Shown here piece after piece: positions 59,653 to 64,000 of a DNA stretch of 64,000 nucleotides. The notes under the pieces are model-generated. The model was not told where the DNA came from. It was given only the letters and a program-made list of their open reading frames with translations, and did not search any database. The translations under genes were made by a program, and so were the position numbers. Numbering within the stretch: position 1 is the first letter of the stretch; each line of letters opens with the position of its first letter. This stretch comes from Corynebacterium mustelae (GTDB taxonomy: Bacteria > Actinomycetota > Actinomycetes > Mycobacteriales > Mycobacteriaceae). The stretch covers positions 2,790,001 through 2,854,000 of the forward strand of contig NZ_CP011542.1 of the NCBI RefSeq assembly GCF_001020985.1. The letters run 5' to 3'.

Positions 59653-60768
59653 GTGACAAATTCTGAAAAAAATTCGCAAACCACCCCTGAAACGACCTAT
59701 AGTTCCCCGCTTCTTGCGCTTCCCGGCGCGGCAGAATGCCAGGATTACGGTTTCCCGACTCTACGCTCGGTCGCGTGGCACTACGGCAATCCGTTGGTTG
59801 AGCAACGCAATTTTGAAAAACGCGGGCTGGTTGATCGCTCCAATCGGCCGGTTTTTATGGTCAGTGGCGCAGATTCCGCCACGTTTCTCAACAGTTTGCT
59901 CAGCCAGAAGCTGATCAATCAGCCTGATGGCTTTTTCACCCAGGCGATCAATTTAGATGGCCAGGGGCGCATTGAACAGCTCATTGATGTGTCTATCCAG
60001 GGCGATAATTTCTATCTTGATCTTGCTCCCGAACATGCGGACAGCCTCATTGAATACCTCAATCTGCGGATTTTCTTGTCCGAGGTAGAGATAACACCAA
60101 CCGATCTTCGTATCCTAAGCCTCATCTCACCCTCCGAAGATGCTGTTACGCTTCCCGACGTGGTTGCATTTAGCCGGGTGCTGGACTGGGGTACCAGCAA
60201 ACGTCGAGATTGTTTCGTCCCACAAAGCCACCTGTTCACCGTTTCATCGCAGCTTATCGACGCCGGGTGGGCACCTACCGGATTGATGGCTTATACCGCT
60301 GAGCGGGTGAAGAATACCATTCCAGAACCCAGCATTGATTTTGACGATAAGACTATTCCGCATGAGGTTCCCCACTTGATTAATCGAGGGGACACCATGG
60401 GTGCGGTGGCACTTCAGAAAGGGTGCTACCGGGGTCAGGAAACTATTGCCCGAGTGGAAAACTTGGGCCGCTCCCCCAGGTTGTTGGTTATGGTGCATTT
60501 AGATGGTTCCGCGCCTTTGCTACCGGAACCAGGCGCTGTGATCGAAGCTGGTGATAAAACCGTCGGAAGGCTCGGCACGATAGTTCATGACCATGATTTC
60601 GGACCTATTGGGTTAGCGCTTATCAAACGCAATGTCGTCCATGCTGATACTCCGGTGGTGCTGCACAGCGGCGACACCGCAATCAGTATTGATCGAGATT
60701 CGATCCCGGTGGATGAATCTAGCCAGGCGGGTCGGGCTGCACTCAACCGGCTCAAAGGGTTGATGTAA
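59653..60768 (+). CDS. ygfZ: YgfZ/GcvT-type folate-binding protein
   Basis: A 371-residue cytosolic protein of the GcvT-like YgfZ family, which uses folate to help assemble or repair Fe-S clusters such as that of MiaB. The diagnostic motif is KGCYRGQETIARVENLGR (K-G-C-Y-x-G-Q-E) near residue 255. The N-terminal LVDRSNRPVFMVSGADSATFLNSLLSQ is also typical. The GTG start at 59653 lacks an obvious ribosome site, so the mRNA may be leaderless. It diverges from the pabC-like gene. Confidence 0.92.
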   Translation: MTNSEKNSQTTPETTYSSPLLALPGAAECQDYGFPTLRSVAWHYGNPLVEQRNFEKRGLVDRSNRPVFMVSGADSATFLNSLLSQKLINQPDGFFTQAINLDGQGRIEQLIDVSIQGDNFYLDLAPEHADSLIEYLNLRIFLSEVEITPTDLRILSLISPSEDAVTLPDVVAFSRVLDWGTSKRRDCFVPQSHLFTVSSQLIDAGWAPTGLMAYTAERVKNTIPEPSIDFDDKTIPHEVPHLINRGDTMGAVALQKGCYRGQETIARVENLGRSPRLLVMVHLDGSAPLLPEPGAVIEAGDKTVGRLGTIVHDHDFGPIGLALIKRNVVHADTPVVLHSGDTAISIDRDSIPVDESSQAGRAALNRLKGLM

Positions 60769-60963
60769 CCGAAAAAAGGGGGACTTAGTTTTTAGCGATA
60801 CTGGGATTTTGCACATTATTTGCCTAGGTCAGCGCCCCAGTGCGACAAACCGACCCATTTCACGCTATTGTGTCATACAGGAAAACATACTGTATTGATT
60901 GAAAGCCCACGGAGCATTCCAAATTCCCAGGGATGCTCCGCTTAGTACCAAGGGGGTCATGCC

Positions 60964-61188
60964 ATGGGTCGCGGTCGCGCGAAGGCAAAGCAGACCAAGG
61001 TTGCACGCCAGCTGAAGTACAACACTCCAAATATGGATTTGGACTCTTTGCAACGTGAGCTAGCCGGACAGTCCCCAAGTCGCACCAATGATCGACACGA
61101 CGATTACGATGATGAATACGACGATTATGCGGATGCATATTCTGAGTATGCCGACTGGGTTGAAGACGAAGAAGATGAGAAGAAGTAA
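60964..61188 (+). CDS. DUF3073 protein
   Basis: A 74-residue protein found in actinobacteria. The basic N-terminus MGRGRAKAKQTKVARQLKYNTPNMDLDSLQREL is the family signature; the C-terminal half is Asp/Glu/Tyr-rich (YDDEYDDYADAYSEYADW). An AAGGGGG site precedes the ATG. Basic head and acidic tail suggest binding to nucleic acid or a protein partner. No function is established. Confidence 0.92.
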   Translation: MGRGRAKAKQTKVARQLKYNTPNMDLDSLQRELAGQSPSRTNDRHDDYDDEYDDYADAYSEYADWVEDEEDEKK

Positions 61189-61520
61189 CCAACTGGTATC
61201 TTCGCCCCTCACCTAAAAGTCTCATAGCACACCTGCTTAACCGGTGGATGTTTAATCCCATAAATAGACATTCACCGGTTTCGTCATGCCAGCAGAGCTC
61301 CTGATATTTGCAGCCATTTCCGTTTGGTATCCCATACGTAATCGCGATCCCCATGTCGGTTTTCGGTATATACGCACACCAATCCGCCGTGATAGCAGTG
61401 CTAAGCAGTGCCATCTCCTCTGCGGTTTTGTGCATCGTCTACAACAACCGGGTCAGATCATTGGGTTACACTTTCTTTCCCCGAGCACGCTAGCCATGAG
61501 CGACCAGTGTGTTCAGGGTT
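61189..61520. other. intergenic region with a terminator and a doubtful short frame
   Basis: It holds the hairpin at 61239. A 61-residue hydrophobic frame at 61308-61493 (TTG start, no ribosome site) may be a membrane-gene remnant, but I cannot support it as a gene. Confidence 0.4.
61239..61280 (+). terminator. terminator after the DUF3073 gene
   Basis: AACCGGTG(G)ATGT pairs with ACATTCACCGGTT, about 50 bp after the stop codon. Confidence 0.6.
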
Positions 61521-62423
61521 TCAGGCAAGCACCCGGCTGCGCCACTGTTCAATGCGGGTATTCAGTAGCGGGATGAGCGCATGCACTTCCGCTTGCAGGC
61601 GGTCTTGTTCAAAATCTGATCGTTCACCGGAACCGTGTCTGGGGTGCGAGATTTCAAACTGGAGAGATTCGATGGTGCCGCGCCACTTCCCCATGGCGAT
61701 CACATGATTGCTGCTCCCCTGATCGTCGGTGCGAAACACCGTGATGGTGTCTTCTACCAACCCAGTTCTATTGATGATCAAAATGTCGTCGTAATGCTCA
61801 ATCCGCGCGGTTGCGGAAACCTGAGCGCCACCGGAGATAGCAACCTCACCAGTGATTACCGCATGGCCACAGACCACGGAACCGTTGGATAGGGTAGCAC
61901 TGCCTGCAATATGCGACTGGCCGCACACATGGGCGCCGCCGGAAATTGCCGCATTGCCAGCCACATGAGCATGCCCGTAGATTTGTGCGCCTTCGCTGAC
62001 AGTGGCGTTTTCAGACACTGTTGCCCAACCGTACACGTGGGAGTGGTCGACCACCGAGCCGCGGCCTTGGACTTGGGCGCAGCCATAGACTCGGGCGTAA
62101 TCTCTGATCTCGCCGCTGCCCTCCACGACGGCGCTTTCGCCAATGTGCGCGTGCCCAAACACGGCGACGTTACCGCGCACGATAGCGTCACCGGTTACTT
62201 GGGCGCCTTGGTAGACACAAGCGTCATCAAATATCCACGCATTGTCGCGTAAACTGTCAGTGGTTTCCACCCAGCCGCCGATATCTCCAGCAACCACACC
62301 GGCGTGCGGAAGATTGATGCGGGCTTTGATCTGATGCACTGTATGCCCGGCGAATACTTGGGTGGCTCCGGTGAACGTGAAGTGCGGTTCGGTTTTAGAA
62401 TCAGTACTGCTTGCAATCATCAT
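61521..62423 (-). CDS. YdcK-like hexapeptide-repeat protein, copy 4
   Basis: A 300-residue paralogue of the proteins at 22.7-24.5 kb. The head FTFTGATQVFAGHTVHQIKARINLP, then GDIGGWVETTDSLRDNAWIFDDACVYQGAQVTGDAIV, leads into a beta-helix of degenerate hexapeptides (AQIYGHAHVAGNAAISGGAHVCGQSHIAG). The C-terminal part has ITVFRTDDQGSSNHVIAMGKWRGTIESLQFEI, matching the other copies. The start at 62423 overlaps the previous gene's stop by ATGA, as expected for a co-translated pair; the frame extends to 62507 inside that gene. Function unknown. Confidence 0.85.
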   Translation of the reverse strand: MMIASSTDSKTEPHFTFTGATQVFAGHTVHQIKARINLPHAGVVAGDIGGWVETTDSLRDNAWIFDDACVYQGAQVTGDAIVRGNVAVFGHAHIGESAVVEGSGEIRDYARVYGCAQVQGRGSVVDHSHVYGWATVSENATVSEGAQIYGHAHVAGNAAISGGAHVCGQSHIAGSATLSNGSVVCGHAVITGEVAISGGAQVSATARIEHYDDILIINRTGLVEDTITVFRTDDQGSSNHVIAMGKWRGTIESLQFEISHPRHGSGERSDFEQDRLQAEVHALIPLLNTRIEQWRSRVLA

Positions 62424-63346
62424 TCGGCCTTCATTCGTTCTTGCAATGCCCACGTTTCCAACCGGGCGGTGAATGCGGGAACAAGGTTGGTAAATTCCTC
62501 CAACCAACTTTGCTGCGTCTGGCTGGAAACATCACGGTGGGACCACCAATCGTCGTCGACAAGCGCTTGCGCCTTGGCGGCTAGCTCAATCACAGAACCG
62601 CACCACGGTGGGGTGCCATCAGAAAAGCCTATGGCAACCATGTGCCCACCATGCGTGGTGCGGTACATGGTAACGGCGCCAAAGGCTTGCCCCATTGGGT
62701 ACAAAGTGAAAATATGACTGGAATGGGTCACTTCCGCGCTGGATAGCAGGTGGGCACATCCGGTAACCCGAGCGGTACCGGATACTTGAGCATCCTCGTA
62801 AATCATCCCTTCTGCGACTCGGGCGTGCCCCCACACCCGTGCGAAGTCTTTCACCTCAACATTGCCAGTTACTTGTGCAAAACCAAACACCCGGCTGCGG
62901 CCGTAAACCCGAGCCCCGTTGGCGATGACCGCGTCGTCATATATTTCCGCATCGTCGAACAGCTGCGCGTAGTGCTTTACGGTTGCCCGACCATGGACTT
63001 GGGCGTGGCCGCCTACCCGGCCCCCGTCAAGTACCTGCGACCAACCGTGGATGCGGGCATTATCGCCTACAACTGACCGGCCTGCGATTACGACTTCATC
63101 TAGCGCCTCTGCTTCTCCCCCAATGAGCGCCCCGGTGGTTATTTGCGCCATACCGTAAACTTTTGCATTATCTGTAACCCAGCCAGGGTCAATCCCGCTA
63201 GGAAGATTATGCGGTGATTCAATCCAACCCCCACTATCGTAGGCTTTAGCACCTACAGCTGGAATATCCTTAAGTGTCCTAATTCGGTGTAGGGTACGTC
63301 CTGCATGCTGGCACGTTTCCCCGGTGAATTCGTAATGTGTATCCAT
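62420..63346 (-). CDS. YdcK-like hexapeptide-repeat protein, copy 3
   Basis: A 308-residue paralogue, same length as copy 1. Head: MDTHYEFTGETCQHAGRTLHRIRTLKDIP, then SGGWIESPHNLPSGIDPGWVTDNAKVYGMAQI. The beta-helix turns are of the type AEIYDDAVIANGARVYGRSRVFGFAQVTGNVEV. The C-terminus has AVTMYRTTHGGHMVAIGFSDGTPPWCGSV, like THGHRIWYDSWVGTL in the others. The Met at 63346 is chosen because homology begins there; a frame reaches 63418. It is the first gene of this pair on the minus strand. Confidence 0.85.
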   Translation of the reverse strand: MDTHYEFTGETCQHAGRTLHRIRTLKDIPAVGAKAYDSGGWIESPHNLPSGIDPGWVTDNAKVYGMAQITTGALIGGEAEALDEVVIAGRSVVGDNARIHGWSQVLDGGRVGGHAQVHGRATVKHYAQLFDDAEIYDDAVIANGARVYGRSRVFGFAQVTGNVEVKDFARVWGHARVAEGMIYEDAQVSGTARVTGCAHLLSSAEVTHSSHIFTLYPMGQAFGAVTMYRTTHGGHMVAIGFSDGTPPWCGSVIELAAKAQALVDDDWWSHRDVSSQTQQSWLEEFTNLVPAFTARLETWALQERMKAE

Positions 63347-63423
63347 TAAGATCGTGCTCCATTCAGTCACTATCGAAGTGTACACATCACCTAAGTGTCT
63401 TCGCCGTTGTCCCAGCATAAGCT

Positions 63424-63462
63424 AAAGCGACGGACAAAAAACCACATTTTCGCCGTCGCTTT
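63424..63462. terminator. hairpin between purM and the hexapeptide pair
   Basis: AAAGCGACGG/CCGTCGCTTT makes a perfect 10-bp stem with T-rich flanks, downstream of purM on the minus strand. Confidence 0.75.
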
Positions 63463-63572
63463 TATTGTTAAAATCTTCACCGTTAATAGCCAGAATTAAT
63501 CATCCCTGGCCAGCTACCCATAAGTGTCTGCGCGCCGCCTAACTCAATCACTAGAGAACCAGCGGCAGCCCG

Positions 63573-64000
63573 TTAGTGACCGGAGTGGGAACCCGACATG
63601 ATGACCGACCCGGTATCGGAATCGGTTGCAGTATGAACGGTGCCTAATTCCCACGCCTTGATATGACGCGCCGTGAGCATAGCCAACGCCCGGTCACGGT
63701 CTTGCGGTGCCACTACCGCAACCATACCGACCCCCATATTGAAGGTCTTTTCCATCTCTTCCTGCGGCACTTTACCTACGTTTTGGATTAGTCGGAAGAT
63801 CGGGCCAGGCGTCCAGGTCGCACGGCTCAGTTCTGCCACAAGCCCGTCCGGGATTACCCGTGCAAGATTTCCCGCTAGCCCGCCGCCGGTGACGTGACAG
63901 AAGGTGTGAACTTCGCATTCATCAGCCAGCGCCAAGCAGTCCTTTGCGTAGATTCGGGTGGGCTCTAATAGCTCTTCACCCAAGGTGCGGTCTAACTCTT
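63573..64000 (-). CDS. purM: phosphoribosylformylglycinamidine cyclo-ligase, N-terminus beyond the right edge
   Basis: The C-terminal ~142 residues of PurM (AIR synthetase), which closes the imidazole ring in purine synthesis using ATP. Visible landmarks are ELDRTLGEELLEPTRIYAKDCLAL, the glycine-rich HVTGGGLAGNLARVIPDG, and FNMGVGMVAVV (the G-x-G-M region) with the final Rossmann-like strand. The frame is open to the window's last base. The protein ends with a His/Ser tail, SGSHSGH. Purine genes usually lie together; purF would be expected next to it, outside this window. Confidence 0.92.
   Translation of the reverse strand, partial: ELDRTLGEELLEPTRIYAKDCLALADECEVHTFCHVTGGGLAGNLARVIPDGLVAELSRATWTPGPIFRLIQNVGKVPQEEMEKTFNMGVGMVAVVAPQDRDRALAMLTARHIKAWELGTVHTATDSDTGSVIMSGSHSGH

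Noticed and set aside
61308..61493. Small hydrophobic protein of 61 residues
   Set aside because: It needs a TTG start without a ribosome site, directly after a stop codon. It could be a remnant, but evidence is too weak.

Overview
The window looks like chromosomal DNA of a Corynebacterium or close relative. Support comes from a RamA-type GAF-LuxR regulator beside cysK-cysE with two McbR-type operators (TAGAC-N6-GTCTA), a mycothiol synthase, an LmeA-like lipoglycan protein, a DUF3073 protein, an IrtAB-type importer behind a DtxR/IdeR-type box, a MurA with Asp117 in place of the catalytic Cys, and an rRNA operon whose 16S-23S spacer holds no tRNA. The species cannot be named from sequence alone.

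Layout. 1-5.8 kb: a damaged region on the minus strand with an edge-truncated hypothetical gene, a GNAT gene broken by one amber codon, and a TetR/ABC-ATPase/permease operon whose ATPase gene is split by an IS1634-family element flanked by a 115-bp target duplication. 5.8-10.8 kb: a MITE-like inverted-repeat element, tRNA-Ala, a thiol-disulfide pair (DsbA-like plus MauE/DoxX-like), phosphoglucomutase, and a pair of fluoride-channel genes. 10.9-16.7 kb: the rRNA operon (minus strand, 16S-23S-5S). 16.8-22.1 kb: murA, PduO-type adenosyltransferase, ramA, cysK, cysE. 22.2-24.7 kb: a small GNAT, two YdcK-like hexapeptide-repeat proteins, tRNA-Phe and tRNA-Asp. 24.9-29.6 kb: iron-regulated irtAB, then a second identical tRNA-Asp and tRNA-Glu.

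29.7-43.5 kb is accessory. It holds DUF1345 and DUF2335 membrane proteins and a three-gene minus-strand locus: SNF2 helicase with a DUF3883 nuclease-like tail, DUF1156 adenine methylase, and DUF499 ATPase with an N-terminal Swt1-like HEPN domain. This matches a helicase-methylase-ATPase (Hma-type) defence system. The methylase is out of frame twice, at a 9-G tract inside its SAM-binding motif and at a 7-A tract, so it is a pseudogene, a phase-variable gene, or carries homopolymer sequencing errors. An Xis-like HTH protein and an ABC-class ATPase follow.

43.5-50.3 kb: TetR, three paralogous small secreted proteins, a HepT/MntA toxin-antitoxin pair, tRNA-Lys, and an ascorbate-type PTS (ulaA with fused ulaCB). 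50.4-64 kb: CoA-transferase, dusB, M48 protease, mshD, lmeA-like, an array of four ~70-nt hairpins, a lipid kinase, a FABP/nitrobindin-like protein, aminodeoxychorismate lyase, YgfZ, DUF3073, another YdcK-like pair on the opposite strand, and edge-truncated purM.

Across the whole window the 12-mer GCGTCGAAAAGC (or its complement GCTTTTCGACGC) occurs exactly 12 times, about half between genes and once as an inverted pair forming a terminator-like hairpin. I do not recognise it from any described system.
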